17,942 nucleotides of DNA from assembly GCA_026770615.1 (NCBI GenBank), contig MU631317.1:322124-340065 (forward strand), read 5' to 3'. Under the pieces are notes generated by a model that did no database searches, had not been told where the DNA came from, and saw only the letters and a list, made by a program, of their open reading frames with translations. Both the position numbers and the translations under genes were made by a program. Shown here piece after piece: positions 1-6,580 of this stretch. Position 1 is the first letter of the stretch; each line of letters starts with the position of its first letter. The stretch comes from Pavlovales sp. CCMP2436. Lineage: Eukaryota > Haptophyta > Pavlovophyceae > Pavlovales.

Positions 1-413
1 GCAGGGGCTGGAGGGGGCGTGAGAGAGCCGCGCACAATCATCGGCCCAGCTTCGGCCGCGCTGCACTCGACGCTGCGAGGAGGAGCCAACTCGCCTAGCA
101 CAGCCCTTGCCGCGGTAGTCGCGGAGAGCCCACGTAGCATCTCCTGGGCGTTCGAGAGTGCAGCCAGGCGGGCTGCTTCGACGTTGATCGGTAGCTTCGA
201 CACCAGCTCCAGATTTGACACCAGGGCCCGCGTCGCATCGCGGAGTTTCGTGTCATTTCCCGAGACGGCGTCGGTCGCCTTCTTAGCCAGGGCCGCGGTC
301 GTTACCCCCTCCATAGCCCCGGCAAGCCGCTGCGCAGCCTCCTCCTGCTCTGCCGGGTCAATGAGAGTCTGGTCGAGCTCAGAGTTCATGAACAGTTTAT
401 GCCGCGCGAGCAT
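1..413 (-). CDS. Alanine-rich helical protein, N-terminal part, runs off the left edge
   Basis: A minus-strand frame is open from ATG 413-411 to the window edge, so the C-terminus is missing. A second in-frame ATG at 389-387 is the alternative start. I prefer 413 because an AT-rich tract (431-450) lies just upstream, although nothing decides between them. The visible 137 or so residues begin MLARHKLFMNSEL and are rich in Ala, Leu, Glu and Thr, with spaced hydrophobic residues that suggest alpha helices or a coiled coil. There is no signal peptide, membrane segment or catalytic motif. I do not recognise the family. It is divergent from the small ORF at 498-671, and the two may share the AT-rich spacer as a promoter. 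The plus-strand frame 19-438 over the same DNA has a composition typical of a shadow frame. Confidence 0.5.
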   Translation of the reverse strand, partial: MLARHKLFMNSELDQTLIDPAEQEEAAQRLAGAMEGVTTAALAKKATDAVSGNDTKLRDATRALVSNLELVSKLPINVEAARLAALSNAQEMLRGLSATTAARAVLGELAPPRSVECSAAEAGPMIVRGSLTPPPAP

Positions 414-430
414 CGCGCCCTCGTGCAAAC

Positions 431-450
431 TATTTTAAATTTAATAAAAT
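431..450. promoter_or_regulatory. AT-rich spacer, possible divergent promoter
   Basis: A 20-bp run made only of A and T, containing ATTTTAAAT and TTAATAAAA, stands in otherwise GC-rich DNA between the minus-strand gene starting at 413 and the plus-strand ORF starting at 498. Similar AT islands precede the helicase and zinc-finger genes. Its promoter role is inferred from position and composition only. Confidence 0.35.
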
Positions 451-497
451 CTTCACGAACATTCTGATTAGCACACCCCGATCGGTGTGGAGACTCA

Positions 498-671
498 ATG
501 CCCACGACGCGTGCATCCGCGCCGGGCTCATCCGTAGCCTCGGCGACGATGCACCGAGCTGGATGCTCAGGGAGGCTGCTCAAGGACTGGGTCATCCGCA
601 TGCACGCGGCCGTGGAGCGGCGTAGCGCGTGTGGAGCGGCGGCAGCTGCACGCGCCCGTGGCGCACGATGA
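498..671 (+). CDS. Small hypothetical protein (57 aa), uncertain
   Basis: An ATG at 498 opens a 57-codon frame ending in TGA at 669-671. The product is basic, with a central stretch containing GRLLKDWVIRMHAAVERR that could form an amphipathic helix, and an Ala/Arg-rich tail. No family is recognised. A TATAAATAA sequence follows at 680-688, directly before the first Fanzor 3'-end repeat. A minus-strand frame of 102 codons (386-694) covers the same DNA and overlaps the start of the left-edge gene, so I consider it a shadow. The short length and GC-rich DNA make chance a real possibility. Confidence 0.25.
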   Translation: MPTTRASAPGSSVASATMHRAGCSGRLLKDWVIRMHAAVERRSACGAAAAARARGAR

Positions 672-686
672 GGAGGGTTATAAATA

Positions 687-766
687 AAGCGCAAGGCATC
701 CGCGTGAGAGGACAGTTTTTGCGAGGTCCTTCACCCGGATCTCACCCTTACCGTTTTTGCGGTAAA
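687..766 (+). ncRNA. Detached Fanzor 3' end, omega-RNA-like scaffold, copy 1
   Basis: These 80 bp match 3311-3390 at 79 positions; the single difference is T731 against G3355. The copy starts with the last codons of the Fanzor gene (K-R-K-A-S-A-stop) but no Fanzor reading frame precedes it, so it is a detached element end. The same three stems as in copy 2 can form: GTGAG/CTCAC, AGGAC/GTCCT, and a perfect terminal hairpin TTACCG-TTTTTG-CGGTAA at 748-765. The single mismatch falls in an unpaired stretch. Omega-RNAs of TnpB and Fanzor are known to overlap the 3' end of the nuclease gene with the guide immediately downstream; here the guide would start at about 767. Whether it is transcribed cannot be seen. 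Alternatively the hairpin is a transcript-end signal for the opposing minus-strand ORF ending at 778. Confidence 0.6.
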
Positions 767-777
767 GACGCTAACGA

Positions 778-1143
778 TTAAGACGAGTTCAGCTCGCTAA
801 CGATCCCCTGATTTCCAGGACTCGGCTCACTTGATCGCATGCGCCAGTCTAGGCTAATATTAGACTCAGCCCCGTGCGATGTGGTGTAGGCCGATGAGGG
901 GCGTCGGTCTATGCCATGCGGTGACGTGACCCGCACGGGCTCATCGAATACGACCAGTGAAGCCACCGCCGATGTTTTCAAATTTGATATTTTAGACCAC
1001 TCGCTGTCGAGGGTGACCATGCCCGTGGCTCGCCAAGCACATCTCACTTGATGTGTAAGCGTGTACATATCTACGTGCTTTATCGAAGCGAATTCGCACA
1101 AGTGGCGATCCTTTATATGAAGGAAATCGAGAAATGACCTCAT
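778..1143 (-). CDS. Hypothetical ORF upstream of the Fanzor gene, uncertain
   Basis: A minus-strand frame ends with TAA at 780-778, only 12 bp beyond the scaffold repeat, and is open upstream to 1788. An internal ATG at 1143 gives 121 residues starting MRSFLDFLHIKDRHLCEF. The product has a mixed, protein-like composition and the DNA is less GC-rich than the neighbours, but no family is recognised. A competing reading is that this stretch holds a 5' exon of the Fanzor gene: on the plus strand, ATG 911 opens 46 codons (MPCGDVTRTGSSN and so on, stop at 1049-1051), and a T-rich TTTTTAG at 1211-1217 could be a splice acceptor. The sequence alone does not settle which strand is coding. Confidence 0.22.
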   Translation of the reverse strand: MRSFLDFLHIKDRHLCEFASIKHVDMYTLTHQVRCAWRATGMVTLDSEWSKISNLKTSAVASLVVFDEPVRVTSPHGIDRRPSSAYTTSHGAESNISLDWRMRSSEPSPGNQGIVSELNSS

Positions 1144-1207
1144 CTTTAAGAACGAGCTCGCGTACTCCTTATCATATGGAACCTTGATAAGGAACGTGTA
1201 GCAGAGT

Positions 1208-3331
1208 GTGTTTTTAGGCGTGCTCGATCGGGATGAACGCGATGACTCGGCCGCCGCGGCCGCGGCGATCGTCTTGTCGAAGTGCGAGATCAAGAGCATC
1301 ATCGAGACGTTCAACCGGCGCAAGTTCTCGTTCCGCGCCAAGATTGACGCGGACGCCGCGGCCGCGGCGTTGCCGCAGTGCGAGGTCAATAGCATCACCG
1401 AGACGTTCAACCGTTGCAACTCCTCATCGCTCAGGTGCGCCGAGCTTGACGTGGCCTCTTTCGTCTTGCACTCCGGCGTGGTCCCGATTCTCCTCCCCTT
1501 CCCCGTGGAGCAGTTCGACTTGGGCAAGAACGTGAACGGAATGCAACACGTGAGCAGCGGCGGGACCGAGTACGTCCTGATCACGTGCTCGCGGCTCGGT
1601 GGCGAGCACAAGGCGGAGCAATGGCTTGACGAGCAGCAGTTCCTCTTCAACCACCCGGGCCTGCGTTCATGGATGTGCGCGCCGCTGGCCTTCAGCAAGA
1701 ACAACGACCTCGAGCCGGCACGCGCCCTGTGCGCCGCCGGCGCGAGCGATCTCGTCATCGTGTCGTCGGATTTTCTTCGTGTCGGCATTGGATTTTCGAA
1801 GTGGGCGATCTTGCGCAGGAAGCTCGGTGACGTTACGCTCGATGCTTACTTCTGCGAGCACATCTTCCCTCACGCAATACCAGCTTCTAAAAACCACTAC
1901 GCGCACTCGGCCAGCCACGGCGTGATGTACATCACGGGCATGATGCACGCGGACCGGTTTGCAGTTGAGTACGGGGCGCGCGCGCTTGTGGTCTGTCCGA
2001 AGACAACCAGCAACATTCCCGGGCACGTCCCCCTCGACTCGTATGCCGTGGCGTCGCACTTCATGAGCGACGCCGCCGTCGCCCAGGTGCAAGTCAGGTG
2101 CGAGAAGAAGAAGGCGATGCGCAGCATATCGCGCAGCGAGCTTGCTAGCCACCCCACTGCACACGCTGATGCAATTTGGGAAGGGTTTTTGCGCACCGAG
2201 AAGAAAGTCTTCTCTCCATCTCGCACCACCGGCGCGCAGCCGCGCAAGCGCTTCGACTACTTCTGTCAGACGGATGGCGTTTCCATTTCGCTCAAAATGA
2301 CAGAGCGAACTTTTGGTGGCGTGACCGTGGCGCTCGCGGTAGGATCCGATAACCACGTCTCGCTCAGCTGTCTTCCACTGGAGTCCCGCACCAAGAAAGG
2401 GTGGAAGCCCCCGTGCGCCTCTGTCAAGGTGGCGCGCGGCGCAAAGGCAGGTGGCGAGCCCTACATCACGGACCAGGAGTTCATCGATGGCACGCCCAGT
2501 GACACCCGCGTCGTCACCGTGGATCCGAACGCGCGCGATTTGATGTACGCACTCGAGGAGAGCCTCGATCCGAAGAAGCCAACTACGCTGCGCTACACGT
2601 CGATGCAGCGGCGCTTCGAGAGCGGGGAGAAGGCGGCGCGCATCGAGCGCGAGCGTTTGGGCGCGAAACACAGCTTCAGCGAGTCAAATATCGGCATGGC
2701 CACCGTCTCGCACCGCACCACCGATACCGAGTTGCTCTCGTCGTACATACAGGTCGCCTCGCTCGCCCGCTCGAATACGCGCGCTGCCTACGCGCTCGAG
2801 ACCTGGCGCGAGATGAGACTTCGCGCGTACAGCTGCACGCAGCGCTCCGAGGCGAAGCTGGTCGCTGCATTCGAATTCAAATTCGGGCCACCGGAGACGA
2901 CGACAGTGGCTTGGGGAAACTGGTCCAAGCCCCCCGGGATGCGCGGGCTCGGACCGGTGCCTGGCAAGCGGCTGCGCGATGTGCTGCGCAAACGCGGCTA
3001 CCGCCTGGCGCTCCTCGACGAGTTCGGCACTTCTACTACATGCATCGAGTGCAAGGCGCCGTGCAAGTCCGTGGTGCCCTTTCGCACCTGCCGCAACCCA
3101 AAGCCGCACATGCGGCCCCAACGACCCATCGTTCTTTGCCACGGGCTGATTCAATGTGAATTATGCAGCTGCGCGGCATTCAACCGTGACGTCCACGCCT
3201 GCCTCAACATGCAGCTCATCGCTCGCGCGGCGCTCGACGGCCAGGAGCGCCCTAAGCACCTCGACCGCAAGGAGCGCATCGGAGCGGCGCCGAGCAAGCG
3301 GGCTTCGCGCAAGCGCAAGGCATCCGCGTGA
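1208..3331 (+). CDS. Fanzor RNA-guided nuclease (eukaryotic/viral TnpB relative)
   Basis: The C-terminal third shows the Fanzor/TnpB RuvC order. RuvC-I is VVTVDPNARDL with Asp439 (codon 2522-2524). A Fanzor-type segment follows with VAWGNWSKPPGMRG and then LLDEFGTSTTC, where Glu605 would be the alternative catalytic glutamate known in Fanzor. The zinc ribbon is CIEC (612-615) and CELC (650-653). RuvC-III is NRDVHACLNM with Asp661. All three acidic residues are present, so the nuclease may be active. The tail is very basic. The length (up to 707 aa) suits Fanzor. The start is unsure: the frame opens after TAG 1199-1201 with only GTG 1208, the first ATG is 1541 (596 aa), and an acceptor-like TTTTTAG at 1211-1217 allows an upstream exon. 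Residues 26-75 contain an internal duplication. The stop codon lies inside the scaffold repeat. I am confident of the family, not of the subtype or N-terminus. Confidence 0.85.
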   Translation: MFLGVLDRDERDDSAAAAAAIVLSKCEIKSIIETFNRRKFSFRAKIDADAAAAALPQCEVNSITETFNRCNSSSLRCAELDVASFVLHSGVVPILLPFPVEQFDLGKNVNGMQHVSSGGTEYVLITCSRLGGEHKAEQWLDEQQFLFNHPGLRSWMCAPLAFSKNNDLEPARALCAAGASDLVIVSSDFLRVGIGFSKWAILRRKLGDVTLDAYFCEHIFPHAIPASKNHYAHSASHGVMYITGMMHADRFAVEYGARALVVCPKTTSNIPGHVPLDSYAVASHFMSDAAVAQVQVRCEKKKAMRSISRSELASHPTAHADAIWEGFLRTEKKVFSPSRTTGAQPRKRFDYFCQTDGVSISLKMTERTFGGVTVALAVGSDNHVSLSCLPLESRTKKGWKPPCASVKVARGAKAGGEPYITDQEFIDGTPSDTRVVTVDPNARDLMYALEESLDPKKPTTLRYTSMQRRFESGEKAARIERERLGAKHSFSESNIGMATVSHRTTDTELLSSYIQVASLARSNTRAAYALETWREMRLRAYSCTQRSEAKLVAAFEFKFGPPETTTVAWGNWSKPPGMRGLGPVPGKRLRDVLRKRGYRLALLDEFGTSTTCIECKAPCKSVVPFRTCRNPKPHMRPQRPIVLCHGLIQCELCSCAAFNRDVHACLNMQLIARAALDGQERPKHLDRKERIGAAPSKRASRKRKASA
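1253..1413. repeat. Two-unit direct duplication (1253-1317 and 1355-1413)
   Basis: Each unit begins with the GC palindrome-rich GCCGCGGCCGCGGCG (1253-1267, 1355-1369) and ends with GAGACGTTCAACCG. They differ by a 6-bp indel and scattered substitutions. In the plus frame they give CEIKSIIETFNRR and CEVNSITETFNRC; in the minus frame they give RRLNVSMMLLIS and QRLNVSVMLLTS. The minus-frame version has fewer amino-acid changes, which leaves the coding strand of this stretch open. Confidence 0.6.
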
Positions 3332-3390
3332 GAGGACAGTTTTTGCGAGGTCCTGCACCCGGATCTCACCCTTACCGTTTTTGCGGTAAA
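3311..3390 (+). ncRNA. Fanzor 3' end, omega-RNA-like scaffold, copy 2 (cognate)
   Basis: The last seven codons of the Fanzor gene and its 3' flank form this repeat, nearly identical to 687-766. Stems visible by eye are GTGAG (3328-3332) with CTCAC (3365-3369), AGGAC (3333-3337) with GTCCT (3350-3354), and TTACCG (3372-3377) with CGGTAA (3384-3389) around the loop TTTTTG. The nuclease stop codon TGA (3329-3331) lies in the first stem. In the known TnpB/Fanzor arrangement a guide would follow at about 3391, which here is an A-rich run before the next gene. No transcript evidence is available, so the RNA is inferred from family knowledge, the repeat and the fold. Confidence 0.65.
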
Positions 3391-3408
3391 AAAATATGCA
3401 CTAAGGAC

Positions 3409-3804
3409 ATGACTCAAAATTCGCGCATCCCAGTAAAGCTGAAAAACTTGACTCCGACTCAAAAATGGATAATTGGAAACCGTATCAAAGGGTCAGTTGT
3501 TCAACTCACTGTCGATGAACTGCCCCACGTATTGAAGTTCATCGGAACGCAATCGCGTCAAAACGGACGCAATTTGGTTTTGTATGGTGGCACAACTGAG
3601 CGTCTTGAAAAAATGAGGGCAAAAATTAATTCAATCAAGGGGCAGAGCTTAAATATTGTGGGTGATGAGATCCGAATTAAAAATGTGTACGGCGGCAACA
3701 GCAATTTTGCCCCTAGCTCTTATCAAAACCGCCAATATCCCCCCGTGGTTCCAATTTATTACAAGGCGTATCACGCTGTGAGAAACAGAGTCCGCGGTAT
3801 TTAA
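3409..3804 (+). CDS. Hypothetical protein (131 aa), AT-rich gene
   Basis: The frame is open from 3328, but the part before 3409 is the Fanzor scaffold read in another frame, so I take ATG 3409 (MTQNSRIPVKLKNLTPTQKW). The stop is TAA 3802-3804. The product is basic and soluble, with a probable compact alpha/beta region and an Asn/Tyr/Pro-rich tail (SYQNRQYPPVVPIYYKAY). I do not recognise it. The DNA is much richer in A+T than the Fanzor gene before it. An A7-TATGCAC motif (3388-3401) identical to that at the 6581 gene start precedes it; the ATG inside that motif (3396) reads only ATG-CAC-TAA, so it is at most a tiny upstream ORF. The C-terminal half overlaps the open tail of the minus-strand 3649-6060 frame. 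Confidence 0.55.
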   Translation: MTQNSRIPVKLKNLTPTQKWIIGNRIKGSVVQLTVDELPHVLKFIGTQSRQNGRNLVLYGGTTERLEKMRAKINSIKGQSLNIVGDEIRIKNVYGGNSNFAPSSYQNRQYPPVVPIYYKAYHAVRNRVRGI

Positions 3805-6060
3805 CATTATTTTTTTTTGGGAAAAAATATGAAGTGTTCGTCGGATCTGACCCCTTACGTTTTTTTGCGGTACCGTTTTTAATGGTAGCCAATTGTAGAA
3901 TATAGCATCTAAGCGCCTGTTCTCGATATCGCTTGATGTAATCGTATCGTTGAACCATATTTTGATGTTCGATAAATAAGGACTACCTGTGCTTACACCA
4001 CGTAGATTAAACCTGTAATACGTAGCTGCTTCCCACCCCCATCGAAATGATTGTATACTCGTTCCACTAACACTCGTCGCCGTAGAGACACCGTTGATCC
4101 ACAGCTTGAGCTGCACTGAAGATCTTCCCACTACCTGAAACGTTATATTCGTCCACTCGGTCCTACTCAAGACTACACCACTAACTGTATGCAACTGATT
4201 GAATTGACCGGTTGGCATGCAAAACATGAATTGGAACGAGCCATCACTACGGGCTCTGAAATTTAGCCCAGACCCAGTATTATTACTACTTGCACCACCG
4301 TCAAAGTTGTCACTTGTAATTGGGGTACCAATTCCAAATGCAATCGTATTCGATTGAGAGGCGTGGTATTTGATATCAAAACTCATGGTCAATCCCGTCC
4401 CACCCGATGAACTCGCAATTTCTACATAGGTAGGAGGACCAACAGCTATGAATGCAGATATTTCACCTCGTCTAAAGTACGGCTTTCCGTAAAGGTCTTG
4501 ACCTTGCTCGGTGATCGTGCCTGCTAAATGACGACCGTTTCCAGAGGTGTCCTGGTTATTGTAAAGGGGGTATTCCACAAGCGGAATTTCCAATGACAAG
4601 CCAAGATCATACGCTTGACTCTCCTCTAGTGTCGGCTTTAAGAATATATTCAAGTCGGAAAGGTATGCGTTCGGAAAAATGAGCAGCAGATTCGTGGTGG
4701 TATTATTCAATGCATTATTATACATGTCGAGCCGAGTTACGTCTACGCCCGAAGTTATGATAGATTGTGGGACCTCATCCATGTAGAATGCAATGTCGGC
4801 ATTGATCCCTACAGCCGTGTCGGCTAGAACGATATCATAGTGTCGCCATATACCGGTATCTATATTCTCTAAAGTATATATTCTCTGTGAGCTGCCATTA
4901 TTTGAGATTGCTAATCGAATATTTGTAGCATTGACAAGGACCGTGACACCGTCGCAAAATTCAAACAACTCTATTCCAATAATACTTTCTGATACGACGG
5001 TTCTACCAACTGAAAACACCGTTTCGTATGTATCACCAGCCAGGGTTTTTAAATCGAACGAGAGCACCAACCCGCTGTTTAAACCCGTTCCACCAAAAAT
5101 TGTGCGCTCTACATTCGAAGGGTCCAGGTACGTTTGTACCAGCCCATCCTGAAAATTTATATGATTCCGGGCGGTTACTTCTTCATACTGGAATATGCGT
5201 TCGTCTGCACCCGTATAGGTGAGGTGGTTCCCGCGTCCAGATGAGTCCATAGTGTTCAAAAATGTATATTCAGCCCACCCTGACCCTAGCCGTTGTATCA
5301 CCGGTTCGATCGTCAGGTTTACGAGAGTGCCAAAAGGGATTTTCTTTGTGAAGGGGAGGCGAAGTGTATGGAGATCTAAATTTTGATTGCTCATAAACGC
5401 CTCGAATTTTTGCGAGAATTGGATTTCGCCAAGGGTTAAGCCGGACACCGCCGGGATAGTTGTACGACTTGCCAATATATTAAAATCCGAAACTGATACC
5501 AGACCAGATGCTCCAGCTCCATCCGTGAGCGTGAGGCGCGAAGCTGCCAGTTCGCCGAAACTCGCCGCGCCCGTGACGGTGAGCAGGCCCCCGACAGACG
5601 CATCGCCCGTTACATTTAGGCTCGCCGTAGACATCGCATCACCCACCTTCATCGAGTCTGAGACTACCAGTTGGTCGCCGTTGAGGCGAACTGATAATCC
5701 ATGCGCTGATGGCGGCGGTGTTGCGCCCTGCGACTGCGGCGTCATGACGGCGGTATGCGTCAAATTTGCAGTGCGCTGGACGATCAAGGTGTAGACGATG
5801 CCGTAGATTGCTGGCGTCGTGATCAAAACACCCACTTCCGAGCTCGCGATGACCCCGTCGAATGCCGGGAAGAGCAGGTAGAACGTGTCGACTCCCACTA
5901 TGAATGGGAAGCCCTGCGTCGTGTATCTCACCTCGGGTGACGTCACCGCCACGCCGTCGATCTCAACTCTCGAGACGTTACCGTTGAAGATGGCGCCCGT
6001 GATGACGCTCTGTGAACTTGCAATGCCGTCGCCATTTTCGTCGAAGAACACGACACCCAT
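3649..6060 (-). CDS. Large beta-rich protein with two lectin-like (LamG/ConA-like) domains, probable virion fibre or surface protein
   Basis: I start at ATG 6060 (MGVVFFDENGDG), which follows an A-rich motif; an in-frame ATG at 6093 would add 11 residues. The product is up to 803 aa. Residues 1-100 look like a beta-rich head. Residues 147-174 (SLNVTGDASVGGLLTVTG and onward) are a repeated V/T/G pattern typical of fibre and tail proteins. Two similar modules follow at about 262-475 and 495-705, each starting with a DSSGRGNHL or DTSGNGRHL motif and containing a W-x(2-3)-[IY] then LWINGV-like strand, as in LamG/concanavalin-like folds. Binding to a surface glycan is a family-based inference. The first 190 codons are GC-rich and the rest AT-rich, which suggests a chimera. 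After about residue 725 the frame crosses the decayed scaffold copy and overlaps the 3409-3804 gene, so the true end may be nearer 3880. Confidence 0.65.
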   Translation of the reverse strand: MGVVFFDENGDGIASSQSVITGAIFNGNVSRVEIDGVAVTSPEVRYTTQGFPFIVGVDTFYLLFPAFDGVIASSEVGVLITTPAIYGIVYTLIVQRTANLTHTAVMTPQSQGATPPPSAHGLSVRLNGDQLVVSDSMKVGDAMSTASLNVTGDASVGGLLTVTGAASFGELAASRLTLTDGAGASGLVSVSDFNILASRTTIPAVSGLTLGEIQFSQKFEAFMSNQNLDLHTLRLPFTKKIPFGTLVNLTIEPVIQRLGSGWAEYTFLNTMDSSGRGNHLTYTGADERIFQYEEVTARNHINFQDGLVQTYLDPSNVERTIFGGTGLNSGLVLSFDLKTLAGDTYETVFSVGRTVVSESIIGIELFEFCDGVTVLVNATNIRLAISNNGSSQRIYTLENIDTGIWRHYDIVLADTAVGINADIAFYMDEVPQSIITSGVDVTRLDMYNNALNNTTTNLLLIFPNAYLSDLNIFLKPTLEESQAYDLGLSLEIPLVEYPLYNNQDTSGNGRHLAGTITEQGQDLYGKPYFRRGEISAFIAVGPPTYVEIASSSGGTGLTMSFDIKYHASQSNTIAFGIGTPITSDNFDGGASSNNTGSGLNFRARSDGSFQFMFCMPTGQFNQLHTVSGVVLSRTEWTNITFQVVGRSSVQLKLWINGVSTATSVSGTSIQSFRWGWEAATYYRFNLRGVSTGSPYLSNIKIWFNDTITSSDIENRRLDAIFYNWLPLKTVPQKNVRGQIRRTLHIFSQKKIMLNTADSVSHSVIRLVINWNHGGILAVLIRARGKIAVAAVHIFNSDLITHNI
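3842..3872 (+). repeat. Decayed partial copy of the Fanzor 3' end (copy 3)
   Basis: The 31 bp beginning CGGATCTGACCCCTTACG align with the last part of copies 1 and 2 (CGGATCTCACCCTTACCG, T-loop, GCGGTA) with a few substitutions and one- or two-base indels. The two upstream stems are absent. Orientation is the same as in the other copies. It overlaps the tail of the minus-strand lectin-like gene. A shared transcript-end hairpin is an alternative explanation. Confidence 0.4.
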
Positions 6061-6089
6061 ATTTATTTTACCGCATATTTTTAAACAGT

Positions 6090-6554
6090 TCACCGCCGCA
6101 CCAAGCTGTCAAATGCCCTGCCGTAGACCGCCGAATTCCGAGCGATCACCTGCCCCAACGGGGTGTAGCGGCGCAGGCCATCGCGCACGGGGGCCAGCGC
6201 AAAGTCAAACTCCATCGGCACAGGCTCGATGTGCTCAGCCTGCTTGAGACTGCGCTCCGTGAGCTCGGGAGTCACCAGTGCAATTGAGATGTCTCCGATT
6301 GCTTTCGCGAGCGGGCGCTGCTCGAAGCGCAGCTCCGGCTTAAAACTAAGGCACGTTGCGCTTAAGAGCTCGCCCTTTTGCCCTTTGTTTAGGCGCAGTG
6401 CCTGCGTGTACTGATACTTGGACTCGTATAGGAAGGCGTCGACGTAGGCTTGATTGTCGTTTAGGATCTGCACGACCGTGTAGCAAAGGCGGCTCTGTCG
6501 ATTGAGCTGCAGCACGAGCTCGTCGATCGAGCGGGCGTCCGCTACGCGAGACAT
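6090..6554 (-). CDS. Hypothetical protein (154 aa)
   Basis: ATG 6554 to stop at 6090. The product starts MSRVADARSIDELVLQLNRQ and seems mostly helical in its first half, with a run of polar and aromatic residues (YESKYQYTQALRLNK), and ends in a basic helix. There is no signal peptide or membrane segment, and I do not recognise the family. It lies 29 bp upstream of the 803-residue fibre-like gene on the same strand, so the two may be co-expressed, and it diverges from the 6581 membrane-protein gene across a 26-bp spacer. That compact arrangement is typical of viral genomes and makes a virion-related role possible, but nothing in the protein itself shows one. Confidence 0.6.
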   Translation of the reverse strand: MSRVADARSIDELVLQLNRQSRLCYTVVQILNDNQAYVDAFLYESKYQYTQALRLNKGQKGELLSATCLSFKPELRFEQRPLAKAIGDISIALVTPELTERSLKQAEHIEPVPMEFDFALAPVRDGLRRYTPLGQVIARNSAVYGRAFDSLVRR

Positions 6555-6580
6555 CGTATAATACTGGCGCTGAAAAAAAT
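6555..6580. promoter_or_regulatory. Compact divergent promoter between the 6554 and 6581 genes
   Basis: Only 26 bp separate two divergent start codons. The spacer contains GTATAATACT and an A7-T run directly at the 6581 start. The 14-mer AAAAAAATATGCAC (6573-6586) also occurs exactly at 3388-3401. Both promoters must lie within this spacer or inside the opposite genes. Confidence 0.45.

Noticed and set aside
748..765. TTACCG hairpin as a bacterial rho-independent terminator
   Set aside because: The surroundings are eukaryotic/viral, the stem is short, and the T run is in the loop and not after the stem.
778..1788. Full 336-codon minus-strand frame as one gene
   Set aside because: Its upstream half lies opposite the Fanzor frame and has the Ser/Cys/Arg-rich look of a shadow. 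Only the part below 1143 is kept, at low confidence.
1667..2671. 334-codon minus-strand frame
   Set aside because: Arg/Ala/His/Leu-rich translation directly opposite the Fanzor core, whose motifs are clear.
687..3390. The 80-bp direct repeats as long terminal repeats or a CRISPR array
   Set aside because: Only two full copies, 2.6 kb apart, containing the end codons of the nuclease and no reverse transcriptase or regular spacing.
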